A DNA stretch of 64,000 nt from positions 124,001 to 188,000 of the forward strand of contig BCHX01000006.1 of NCBI GenBank assembly GCA_001599755.1. The letters run 5' to 3'. This DNA comes from Gliomastix tumulicola (taxonomy: Eukaryota > Ascomycota > Sordariomycetes > Hypocreales > Bionectriaceae). The notes beneath the pieces are model-generated. The model searched no databases and was not told the DNA's origin. It saw nothing but the letters and a program-made list of their open reading frames with translations. The translations under genes and the position numbers were made by a program. This document shows positions 10,195-19,526 of this stretch, piece by piece. Each line of letters begins with the position of its first letter. Positions within the stretch are counted from its first letter, which is position 1.

Positions 10195-11240
10195 TCAAGC
10201 ACCCTCATCGTCGAGACGGATGCGGCCCTCGGCACCAAGGCCCTGGGACCACCAGCCGCCAATCTCGACGTTGGTCTCGGCCAACTGTCGGTGGGCGACG
10301 AGCAGCCAGAAGCCAAAGACGGGCTTGGCCAGGATGTCCAGAATGGCATACGCGACGATCTCCGAGTTGACCGACGCGCGGCGCGAGCCATCGGCGATGC
10401 CCCAGACACTGGTGATGAGGATATCAGTATCACGAAACTTCGTCGTCAATAGACCATCGAAGTGGGGATGGATACTCACATTGGGTAGACCGTCCAGAGG
10501 ATCAGAGTGAAGGCAGCGAGGGAGCCAAACAGCTTCTTGACGCGGTCGCCCTTGGCCACGACCATCCTGGAGCCGTGCAGGGCGACATGCCAGATGACGA
10601 ACAGGTAGGAGATGCAGGCGATGGCGTACCACCCCCAGCGCTGGACAGTGTGCTCCTTGCCAAAGGCGGCGAACAGGCCCGTCAGGATCATGATCAGGTC
10701 CGCCACGATGGCCATGAGCGTGTGGGCGCCGTCGACGCCGGCCAGCAGGCACAGATCGAGCAGCAGCAGCGGAGTGGTGATGCTCCAGTCGACGTACCGG
10801 GCCCAGAAGACCTGGCGGCAGACGTCGTGGTGCGTGTCCGGCACGTGTTTGTGGTGGTCGCGCACCTCAGTGCAGTGCCAGGCCGTGGCGTGGCCCGAGG
10901 CCATGGCGAAGTACGAGACGGCAGCCGTGAGGGTGATCAGGGTCGTGATGACGTGGTAGACACGCTTGGAGACGGGGACGTTCCACGACAGGAACGTGAA
11001 GAAGGCCGAGGCGAGGACCATGACGACGAAGACGATCCAGAGGGCGCGGAAGCCGTCCTGGCCTGCTTCCTGGTACACGGTCGGGTTGGCTGGAGGGAGA
11101 AGAAGCATCAGTACTGGGCCGATACAAGTTCAGTAAACGATGTCCGACATACGGATAACGGTAGGGATGGGCTTGACGCCGTGGCCTCCGTGGCCTCCGT
11201 GGCCGTGGCCAGCCATCGCCTCCGCGAATTCCTCGATCAT
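10195..11240 (-). CDS. nop-1: NOP-1-like microbial rhodopsin, probable proton pump
   Basis: Exons 11153-11240, 10480-11089 and 10195-10408; 303 residues, about the length of Neurospora NOP-1, whose helix sequences and C-terminus it resembles strongly. Seven membrane helices. Retinal Schiff-base Lys261 lies in helix G (LDILAKPVFG) with Asp257; Arg127 and acceptor Asp130 lie in helix C (ARYVDW), and the proton-donor position is Asp141 (LLLLDLCLL); the Trp228/Tyr231/Pro232 trio of helix F is present. All pump residues of bacteriorhodopsin are therefore kept. The N-terminus has a Gly-His run (residues 11-21). I used the upstream in-frame ATG (11240, MIEEF) because it matches the NOP-1 style; ATG at residue 9 is an alternative. 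Confidence 0.93.
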
Positions 11241-12047
11241 AATGATGATGGATGCGTCAAAAAGTCCCGGTGCAGGTTCGATGAGGACGTTTGGATTTCT
11301 TCGCGGGATAGATCTCCTATGGCAGGCACTTCACAATGGAGCTCGATAAGACAGGAAGAAAGGCAACAAATATAATAGTATGGGCGCCAACCAGGTATTT
11401 AAATTCCCCAGCAATTCCCAACAGAAACCAGTCCTCCCGGGCAGGCAACGGGCTGAAGCTCCCTCGCTCATTGACGGCATAAACTATGTCTCGAATGATG
11501 GACGTCATCCATTACATACTTTTGACCTGCCCTCTTATGCGGGGGAAGAGCCCGGCTCGTAAGACTGATGACACGCCCGCCAAACGATCAGCTTGTCAGA
11601 CGTATTCCAAGGCAGACGGGTGCAACTCTCGTCTTGCAAAAGCATCCGATTGGCTGCTACCACGAAACTAGCGGGAGAAGAGCTCGAGGACGTCAGAATG
11701 ACAGCTCGGAGAGGCGGTGATGTTTGGTGGCAGCGACGGGGAGGGGGCAGAGTTTCGATGGCGTTGGCCTTTTCTGGATTAGGCTTCCATTTTCCTTGAC
11801 ATCCATTACGAAGGGCGATCGTGACGTGGTGCAGCTTGGGGGAATATTCGAGACTACTAAGTGATCTGCGATCTGTGCGCCGTGCTGAGCCACGCACCAG
11901 CCACGTCTGGGGGGGAACTGCTTGATATTATATGTGGTGTGGCAGTTACTACGCAGTGCCGGAGTGGTGCAGCAGCCATTTTATAGAGAGACCAGCACCG
12001 TTGTCGTTGAACGTGATCACATTAATACTTGAGTCTAGCTAGTCTCA
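11241..12047. other. Intergenic, opsin promoter region
   Basis: Upstream of the opsin (minus) and downstream of the oxidoreductase (minus). AT-rich patches at 11369-11405 (ATATAATAG, TATTTAAATT) could hold a TATA element of the opsin gene. No open frame with a recognisable motif. Confidence 0.45.
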
Positions 12048-13379
12048 TTACACCGTCGATGGCAGAGGGAAGATGTCGTCCACGCGCACCACCTGCCCAG
12101 TAGCAATAGACCTGTTCGCTGCGATGCCCGTCATGATGGACGCCGCGCCGTCAATGTGACTTGCCGCCCTGCCATCCTCGCTCACAGGGCCCGATCCAAA
12201 GAGATCCTCCAGGAGCGCGACATCGCCGCCGCCGTGAGCACCCTCCCCGTCAACCACCTCCACCTCGACGGGCTTCTCAAACAGCCGCCGGAGCGTCACC
12301 GTCCTGCTCTCGAGGCTGCCCTCCTCCGCCTGCGCACCGCCGGCGCTCACGTAGCTGTTCTCCACGACCTCGGCCTCCAGCCGGCCCTTGGTCCCGTTGA
12401 GACTGACGCGGAAGCCCTCCCAGGGCGCGTACGCCGTCAGCGAGTACGTCAGCGTAGCGCCGCTCCTGTACTTGACGAGCACGCTCATCGTGTCCTCGAT
12501 GCTGATGCCGTCCCCCCACACGCTCTGGTCGCGGAAGTAGCCATCCTCGTGCTCGGCATCCAGGTACAGCGCCTTGAGCTGCGGGTTGTCGCCGAGATGC
12601 AGCGCAAAGGGGTCGTTCCGCGCCGCCTCGCTGCCCTGCGCCCTGCTATACAGGCCCGAGGTGTCCGATCCGCGGCCGTCGAGCCCCTCGGCGTTCTCGC
12701 GCCCGTAGAAGCGCAGGTCGCCCTGGGCGAAGACGGACTCGGGCCAGCTGCGCAGCCAGAAGTTGACGAGGTCGAAGTGGTGCGTCGACTTGTGCACGAG
12801 CAAGCCCCCGCTGTTGCGCTTGTCGCGGTGCCAGCGGCGGAAGTAGTCGGCGCCGTGGGACGTGTTCAGCATCCACTCGAAGTGCACGCTCGTGACGGTG
12901 CCGATGGCGCCCGACCGCACCAGCTCCGCGATTTTGGTGTTGTGCGGCGCGTACCGGTAGTTGAAGGCGACGCGCACTTTCTTGCCCTCGCTGTTGCGCG
13001 CCACGGCCGAGAAGATCTCGCGGCAGCGGCGCGCGTCGATGGTCATGGGCTTCTCGCTGAGCACGCTGCAGCCGAGGTCCAGCGCGCGCACGATGTAGAT
13101 GCTGTGCGTGCGGTCGATGGTCGTCACGATGACCTCGTCGGGCTTCGTCTCGGCGATCATGCGGTCGAAGTCGGTGGCCGCATACGTCGGCACGGGGTCG
13201 ACGCCCGCGGCCTCGAGGCGCGAGTTGGCATAGGCGAGGCGCGTGCTGTTGGTGTCGCAGAAGGCGACGAGGCAGGCTGTTGCTCTGTAGGTTGTCGCGA
13301 TGGCTGTGTAGAAGAAGATGGCGCGGGAGCCCGTGCCGACGAGGGCGTAGCGCTTCTTGCGCGTCGCTGCGTCGGACAT
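12048..13379 (-). CDS. Gfo/Idh/MocA-family NAD(P)-dependent oxidoreductase
   Basis: Single exon, 443 residues. The N-terminal Rossmann fold has ALVGTGSRA (12-20). Lys110 in SEKPMT is the family's catalytic EKP lysine; HKSTHHFDLVNFW (196-208) carries the conserved His/Asp of the active site at the start of the C-terminal beta-sheet domain. Family members oxidise or reduce sugars, inositols or related polyols with NAD(P); the substrate cannot be read from sequence. No signal peptide, so probably cytosolic. A Gly-His-Gly-Gly stretch near residue 388 is a family-variable loop. The long open frame on the opposite strand is a GC-rich shadow. Confidence 0.9.
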   Translation of the reverse strand: MSDAATRKKRYALVGTGSRAIFFYTAIATTYRATACLVAFCDTNSTRLAYANSRLEAAGVDPVPTYAATDFDRMIAETKPDEVIVTTIDRTHSIYIVRALDLGCSVLSEKPMTIDARRCREIFSAVARNSEGKKVRVAFNYRYAPHNTKIAELVRSGAIGTVTSVHFEWMLNTSHGADYFRRWHRDKRNSGGLLVHKSTHHFDLVNFWLRSWPESVFAQGDLRFYGRENAEGLDGRGSDTSGLYSRAQGSEAARNDPFALHLGDNPQLKALYLDAEHEDGYFRDQSVWGDGISIEDTMSVLVKYRSGATLTYSLTAYAPWEGFRVSLNGTKGRLEAEVVENSYVSAGGAQAEEGSLESRTVTLRRLFEKPVEVEVVDGEGAHGGGDVALLEDLFGSGPVSEDGRAASHIDGAASIMTGIAANRSIATGQVVRVDDIFPLPSTV

Positions 13380-13871
13380 GGCAGAGGAGATCGAGTCACA
13401 CTACAGTACAGGCCAAAAGACAGACAATGGGTGACTAACTGGTGCTGAATGCGGGGGATGGTGAGGGGGGTTGGGGATGGAATCTGGAGATGGATATATC
13501 GCGTCCACTCGGGCTGCTTTTCACCGAGGCCGTGGCCCCTCCTCGCGCCCTGAACGCCTGAGCGCTGCGTGACGACTCCATACAGTATCCGCTCCGGGCA
13601 TCGGACGAGGCGGACTGACACCGAAATCACGGACTTGTGCCTCTTGGCCGCCAATCCGTCGGGCCAGCAGAGCCCATCGTGTCGGTCGTGATTACCGGTC
13701 CTACGATCAAAGGACAGAGATTTTCCGGATCTAAGCAGGGATCAGCCTCGTGGCACAGGCGGATCGTGAGCCGAGAATCATCATATCTGGCCTCCCTAGT
13801 GGCTTCATTTCGGCGTAGTACATACATCATTACAGGTTACGGTACAGACAGTTACAGACAGTCCAGCTGTG
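13380..13871. other. Intergenic
   Basis: Spacer between two minus-strand genes. It contains the oxidoreductase promoter (13380-13620) and the 3' region of the HET gene. Short repeats GGTTACGGTACAGACA / AGTTACAGACAG occur at about 13833-13862; no gene seen. Confidence 0.5.
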
Positions 13872-15872
13872 CTAGGAAACGACCCCCTCCTGTATGCCAA
13901 TGATGACCCGGTCCACGTCGCTCATACTCGTGTACATGGCCTCCAGGGCGACGCCCTCCTTCCCCTCCACGCGGAAGCTGAAGAAGCCGCCCTCGCTGCG
14001 GCAGCCGAGCGCCTCGAGCTGCTTGCCGCTGCAGAGATAGTCCTGCGACACCGACAGCGCATGCAGGTCCTCGAAGCCGAGCTGCCGCGCGCACTGGAAC
14101 ATGCGGCAGCGGAAGCTCCGGTGCGAGGGCGACTCGCTCAGCTCGACCGTGATAAGGACGAGCTCGCCCGACGGTATCCGGAGGTGGATCATCACCTGAA
14201 CGTCCTCCGGTGGATGTTGTGAGGGTTGATGTTGAGGCTTCTCGTCTTGGCTAGCAGGCGCCCTCCTCCTGTTCCCCCGGAGGTAGTGCTCGTATACGCC
14301 AGCCGGGCTCTTCCCCCCAGCTCTCTGGGAGGACACTGTCGCTGCGGCCTTCTGTATCGCCGTCCGTCCCAGCGAGGCCAGCGCGCCAGGGATGGGCTGG
14401 GGCGGATACACGGAGATGACATCGGCGGCGTGGAAGATCTTTGTCTCTTGGAAGAGCAGCCTCACGGCGCACCGGTCGATGGTGATGGGTTCCTTGATGG
14501 CCCGACGCACGAGCACCTCCTTTGTCTGGGCCTCTTCCAGGAACTCCGACGACACCATAGTCGGCTTGCACCAGCTCGGCCTGTAGAACTCCCCGCTCTG
14601 CATCTCGTCGCCTGAGCGCGGGCTCTTGCAGGCCCCGTTGGAGACGAGGGGTATGGCCAGAAAGCGCCTCGATGACGAGGCTGGTCTCTTCAGCTCTGGG
14701 TCTTCGTCGTCCCGGGGCTCCCAATCATCCTCTTGCTCCGACCCGCATCCCAGGACAACATATGACAGGTGAGCATGGGTTATGTCATCCCTCACGGGCG
14801 CTCGCACCCTGAGCCCCCTCTGATTCATCGAGAACAGCGGCCCCGAGAAGCCCGGCAGCGAACATGGCCGTATGCCACGACACGCGGAAAAGTAGCTCGG
14901 ATGAGGCGCCAGCAGCGACGACTCATCCTCGTACGCGGCGACAGTCGCCATCGTCGGACGCGAGATGCCCATCCCGCCGCGATCTCTGTGATTCCACCCC
15001 CAGGCCAGGAGCGAGCAGTCGTCGTCGACCCTCATGATCTCCTCCTGCAGCCGCTGGAAGGCCTTGCTGCCCTCGCCGTACAGCATGGGCATGTTGATGT
15101 CGAAGATGCCGAGCAGACAGTAGGCCATGTCCTCCTGCCGCGTCGTCTCCCTCCCCGCCGCCCAGGACATCTTCTCGGCCACGCTGGCACGGGACAGCAG
15201 CCACTGGCTGGAGCCACCGAAGACGGTCCTGCTCGCGCCCCTGACGCCTCCCCCGCCCCCAGGAGCACCGGGGACAATGGTGACAGTGTCCTCGACGATG
15301 CTGCTCCGGCTGATGTAGTAGTCGTCTATGCCCGTGATCTCCGTGATGACCCTCCGCGTCTCGGCATCCTCCTTGTCCGAGATGACGCGCCAGTCCCGGT
15401 CGTAGAAGACGAGCGTCGCCGGCGCCAGCAGCTCCTGCAGCGTCCACCCCCGCCGGAACCAGCGGGCCGCCCGGAAAGCCGACTTCTCGTCCCCGTAGTC
15501 CTCGTCCGCAGACACGTCAGCCAGATGCACGAAGCACACCTCGGCGCGCTCGTACCAGCGGAACATGGAGTTGATGGCCTCCTGCAGCTCGGCGCTGCTC
15601 GAGGCGTCGATGCAGCACGTGTCGATCCACGCGTACTCGCAGCCGTAGCCCAGGGCCAGCCGGCACGTGTTGGCGACCTTGTGCCAGCCGGGCTTGCGCC
15701 TCGTCTTGCCGAGCAGCGGGAGCCGCGAGGGCAGGCCCGGCCGGCTCATGTCCTGGAAGGAGACCTCGTGCTGGTCCGGGAGCCATGTGTGGGACAGGAT
15801 GGCGTAGCGCGGCGTCTTGGCCTCGTCGGCGATGTGGACGAGGCGCATCGTGCGGACGTGAATGAGCCACAT
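13872..15872 (-). CDS. HET-domain protein (HET-D/E class)
   Basis: Single exon, 666 residues. The start MWLIHVRTMRLVHI matches the usual MxLLNTxTLxLxxF opening of this class. HET domain about residues 22-115: PRYAILSHTW (21-30), YAWIDTCCID (80-89), and a helix ending in EVCFVHLADV. RRGWTLQELLAP (140-151) and, at about 240-280, the YCLLGIFDINMPMLYGEG block complete the standard HET module. Proteins of this family act in vegetative (heterokaryon) incompatibility, where the HET domain triggers cell death after non-self recognition. No NACHT, WD or ankyrin part follows; the C-terminal 350 residues are unassigned. A G-rich tract lies 85-118 bp upstream of the start. Confidence 0.9.
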   Translation of the reverse strand: MWLIHVRTMRLVHIADEAKTPRYAILSHTWLPDQHEVSFQDMSRPGLPSRLPLLGKTRRKPGWHKVANTCRLALGYGCEYAWIDTCCIDASSSAELQEAINSMFRWYERAEVCFVHLADVSADEDYGDEKSAFRAARWFRRGWTLQELLAPATLVFYDRDWRVISDKEDAETRRVITEITGIDDYYISRSSIVEDTVTIVPGAPGGGGGVRGASRTVFGGSSQWLLSRASVAEKMSWAAGRETTRQEDMAYCLLGIFDINMPMLYGEGSKAFQRLQEEIMRVDDDCSLLAWGWNHRDRGGMGISRPTMATVAAYEDESSLLAPHPSYFSACRGIRPCSLPGFSGPLFSMNQRGLRVRAPVRDDITHAHLSYVVLGCGSEQEDDWEPRDDEDPELKRPASSSRRFLAIPLVSNGACKSPRSGDEMQSGEFYRPSWCKPTMVSSEFLEEAQTKEVLVRRAIKEPITIDRCAVRLLFQETKIFHAADVISVYPPQPIPGALASLGRTAIQKAAATVSSQRAGGKSPAGVYEHYLRGNRRRAPASQDEKPQHQPSQHPPEDVQVMIHLRIPSGELVLITVELSESPSHRSFRCRMFQCARQLGFEDLHALSVSQDYLCSGKQLEALGCRSEGGFFSFRVEGKEGVALEAMYTSMSDVDRVIIGIQEGVVS

Positions 15873-15956
15873 GGTGGGCGATGGCCCCGGATGTGGTGAG
15901 CCCCCTTCTTCGGTAACACAACGAGCAGAGCAGTTGTCGTGACGGGCTCAGTGTGC

Positions 15957-15990
15957 GAGGGGAGGGGAGGGGAGGGGAAGGGAGGGGAGG
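15957..15990. repeat. GGGGA-repeat tract (G-quadruplex-capable)
   Basis: About seven units of GGGGA with one GGGAA variant, in the promoter or leader of the HET gene at 13872-15872. The G-rich strand is the plus strand, i.e. the template strand for the HET gene. Seven closely spaced runs of three or four G can form an intramolecular quadruplex. Confidence 0.85.
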
Positions 15991-16989
15991 AGCACGGGGT
16001 TTAGCCTGGGCCTTTCAGTGTTTCCTGGCCTGACCCCCTGTCCGCTGGAAATCCCCTGATCTCGCCATCCATGGCGGGCGATTGCTCGTTTTGACAGTGG
16101 CTGTGCTGCTGCTACGGCACGGGGGAACCGCGAGGGAGGCTGTGCAAGCGGAAGCACAACCGGATGGCCTGCCAATCAACCAGTCCCTTTCCATCCCTTG
16201 GCCACTAAAATGGCGGCCGCCATCAGCGCCGATCGCCCCCCTGCCCGTCGCCATCCTGACAAGGGGGCGGAGATGTGTACACGCAAGCATCGTGACCTCA
16301 GGAGTCGGCAGTATAGCAGCCACCGTTCGTGGAATATGCTCACATGAAGCCATCGTTATACCGCCGCACACGGAGCACTATCATATCGGAGATTCCCCTC
16401 CGGCCCCCTGGAATGCGCGGCCGTTGTGGCGTTGAGTGGCGGGCGCCTGTGCCGCCCTGGTACGTATAGTCGACGGATAACGAGGGCATCGCGGGGAAGA
16501 ACGCAGTTCACCACTGTCTCAGCCTTGAAATGATATCCGGGCGAGGAATGGAACGGAACGGAGAAAGAATAGTGCCGGCAAGCCACCGTGCTCGGGATAG
16601 ATATGCGAATGGCTTCACCTCGTCCCATCTGGCAGGCGGAGCGTCGAGCATGCCACTTTCAAGCTGATGTTGGCCATCGCGGCTGGAATGAAGAGGGAGT
16701 CGTGATAAGGTATGTGTACATGCGCCACGACACAGACTCAGCTCTTTCTGAGACACGGCTTGCACAAAGGATATAAGAGTTAATTAAGTAGTAGTAGTTA
16801 CAACAGCCAACACGATCAGATTAGAGCCGCGACGCCGACGGCCCGAGGCGCTGAACCGACATCTCGACGTGTATAAAAGCCAACAGCGAGCCACTGCCAA
16901 CTCGAGATGAATCCTCACAGTCAACAGCACTCAGACAAGAACCAACAAGACACACCAGCTTCCAACGCCACCAGCCAACCACCGCCGCC
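15991..16989. promoter_or_regulatory. Divergent promoter region with TATA box at 16872
   Basis: Spacer between the HET gene (minus) and the cysteine-rich secreted protein (plus). TATAAAA at 16872-16878 lies 112 bp before the ATG at 16990, a good position for the plus-strand gene, whose leader is CAACA-rich. No other open frame is convincing. Confidence 0.6.
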
Positions 16990-17484
16990 ATGAAGCCCAC
17001 CATCGTCTTCTCCATCATCGGTGCCCTCGCCGCCGGCGTCGTGGCCTCCCCCGCCTCCATAGAGACCGCCCTCGAGCAGGAGTGCGGCGCCCTCGGCGTC
17101 ATGAAGCTCGACGCCTCGCAGATGGAGGGCGTCGACCCGACCCAGATCCGCCACTGCGCCGAGCACCCGCTCGGCATGAAGTCGCCCTCCTTCGACCTCG
17201 AGGACCGGGGCATGACCGACGTGCACGCCCGCGAGAGCGAGGACGACCGGTCCTCCGAGCTCGTCGACCTCAGCACCCGCGCGTGCTACACCGGCCCCTC
17301 CCCCGGCGGCTGCTACCAAGGCTACTGCTGGCGCAAGTGCGACCTCCCGACCACCGGATACTGGTGCTGGACCGCCGCCAACCTCGGTGCTGGCGCCTGG
17401 TACACGTGCACTGCTGATGTGGACTGCGTCCTCGCTGCGACGTGCAGTATTGGCAACTGCCGCTCTTGCGGCTGCAGCTGCTAA
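16990..17484 (+). CDS. Small cysteine-rich secreted protein, IDI-2-like
   Basis: Single exon, 164 residues. Residues 1-19 are a signal peptide (hydrophobic IVFSIIGALAAGVVA). A linker of about 75 residues with only two Cys follows, then a compact C-terminal domain (98-164) with twelve Cys (99, 108, 113, 117, 126, 140, 146, 152, 157, 160, 162, 164), enough for six disulfides. The pattern CYTGPSPGGCYQGYCW, CDLPTTGYWCW and the terminal CGCSC resemble, from memory, the fungal IDI-2 family, described in Podospora as induced during incompatibility. Effector-like or defence roles are also possible. Divergent neighbour of a HET gene. The family name is a recollection, not a search result. Confidence 0.8.
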   Translation: MKPTIVFSIIGALAAGVVASPASIETALEQECGALGVMKLDASQMEGVDPTQIRHCAEHPLGMKSPSFDLEDRGMTDVHARESEDDRSSELVDLSTRACYTGPSPGGCYQGYCWRKCDLPTTGYWCWTAANLGAGAWYTCTADVDCVLAATCSIGNCRSCGCSC

Positions 17485-19526
17485 GCCAGCCAGCCAGCCA
17501 AATTCCAAATCAAATTCGGGGTGGCATGGCGATTAGTAATGGTAGCAGATGGTCTGGGCTCGGTAGTCGTCCTGTTAAGAGATCTGCTGTTACTGGGACG
17601 TGCCGTCTCCTGCGGACGGTTTGGTATGGACTCGGGCTACCCAACGGTTCGAGTTGCAGGCACGAGCTGTCAGACTTCATAATTTCACTTCGTTGATCTC
17701 GGATGGTCTTTCGGGATCATGCTACATTTTTCAATTTAACAATCCTTTGAACTCGTCCTAACGACTGTCTGATGGTCAAGACTGGAACTGTGTATGACTG
17801 ACACTTCTCTGGTTTCGCCGTGGACAGATTCGGTTCGACAACCTCGTGTCGCTCTTTGGCTCATCTTCATTAACAGTCTCTCCTGAAAAATCGATCAGCC
17901 TCCTTATTACACCTCTCCTACGCACGAATAAAAATGCTACCAGATGTGGAGGTTGTCAGGTCAGCAGCTTCACTGTGCACTGACTGGACGCGGGGTCAGC
18001 CATGGGGTCTGGGGTCGAAGGGCAGCTGACAGCCAGCCCAGTGGAGAACGAGTATGAGGTGTGGAATGTCTTTGTCTTGCTCTCGTATCAAGAGGGATGA
18101 GATTCTTCAAATATCACATCGTGTTCTAGATCGCATCTCGCATCTCGGGCACTGCTGAGGCTTTTAATGCCCCCAAGCAGGTCGACGCATCCCATGACTC
18201 AACAAGGATGGCATCCATTACCAACACTCAGGGATTCGTATTTCCCTCCCGCAGATGGAGACATTGCCGACGCCCATCCAAGCATGTGAAAATTAGTGAC
18301 TGATCGCTGGTAGTGCCTCACTCACTGCCTATTCCTACCCTGTAACTACGAGCTACCTCCCTCGGGCATCTGGTGAGATGTGATGCAGAAAGTGAGACAT
18401 GACTCTCTGCTGCCTCTCTTATCAGCTGTGATGAGGTCAGACGTGTCACACACACCAGGCTCACGCAGGGTCCTTTGTGAGTCGTCAGCAAGAAGGGGTT
18501 TTTCATTCCAAGGCAGAAGAAGGGGGGGGGCATCGGGGATCGGGATTTTGCCAGGCTTGATTTTAAGAGTCGTTCCCAAAGTTTCCACTGCTGAACTCTG
18601 CCAGCGGAGAGGCCTTGGAGAAGTATTGATCAGATGTCGGGGCTAGAAAAAGACGGACACGTGGAGTGCTGCGCTGCCGCCCAACAGTGAAGCTCCTTTC
18701 CCAGCTGAGGTCGAGGGGAGGGGCATGGGTCACAAGGACTTGCAGGCGGATCGCTGATCAGAGACGCAGCGTCATCGAGCCGCTGGAAATGTCGGCCGTC
18801 AGGGAATCGACCGCCGACTGCAGCATGATTGGGAGCTGCCGCGTAACGCCGCAAATATTAGGGGGGGCAGTGAGTGGTATGACATGTACTACTAATACTG
18901 CCTGGTGAGATTCGAATAAAGCCTGATGTTGCAAAGCGCCAACTTAAAGCCCAACCACGCGATTATTGTGTGATTGATTCCAGGAGGAAGGCGCGGAGAC
19001 TCTCCTCAGTCCTGCAGCCTAGCCGCTCTTTCCCTAGAAGAAAGCCCAAATTTGTCCTGAAGGCGCCCCCACACGACGCAATTCGGCAGCGGCGCCCCAC
19101 ACACCCATTTCTTTTTGTCCCCCAAGATTCCCTCATCTGATCTGCTCCCCAGTGGTCTTCAGTGGTCTCCCAAGACCGAGCACGAGGCACCACGACGCAA
19201 CGACCACCTTGCTTGTTCTCGCTCCAATCTCTGTCCTGTATTCCTAGAGGCAGCCGTGCCGTACTCATTCGCCTGTCCGAGTCCTCCCACCTACCACGAA
19301 CCGGCCGTTGTTCCCTTCGAGACCGTTCCTCCTACAGCCGCCAGCGCAAGCTCCGATCCGCGGATCCCAGTCTCGAGACCTCGCGTTGCTCTGGGCGACA
19401 ACACGAACAGAGCACGTCGCGCGGTTCAGGGCGAGGATGGATGCTCTGAGAAACAAATCGTCCTCCCTCATCTCGACGCGACACCTAATCTAGTCTGCGA
19501 ATCCGACCCTCCCCTTCCCTCTCATC
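17485..19526. other. Intergenic, no gene recognised
   Basis: Two kilobases between two plus-strand genes. 17490-18900 shows only short open frames. From about 19100 the sequence is C-rich and resembles a long leader of the lipase gene; an open frame at 19115-19687 overlaps the lipase start in another frame and lacks family motifs, so it is not called. Confidence 0.45.

Noticed and set aside
10575..11375. 266-codon plus-strand open frame
   Set aside because: Antisense to the opsin gene, which has all conserved residues.
12156..13448. 430-codon plus-strand open frame
   Set aside because: GC-rich shadow opposite the Gfo/Idh/MocA gene; composition is Arg/Val/Ala-rich with no fold pattern.
14769..15899. 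376-codon plus-strand open frame
   Set aside because: Antisense shadow of the HET gene.
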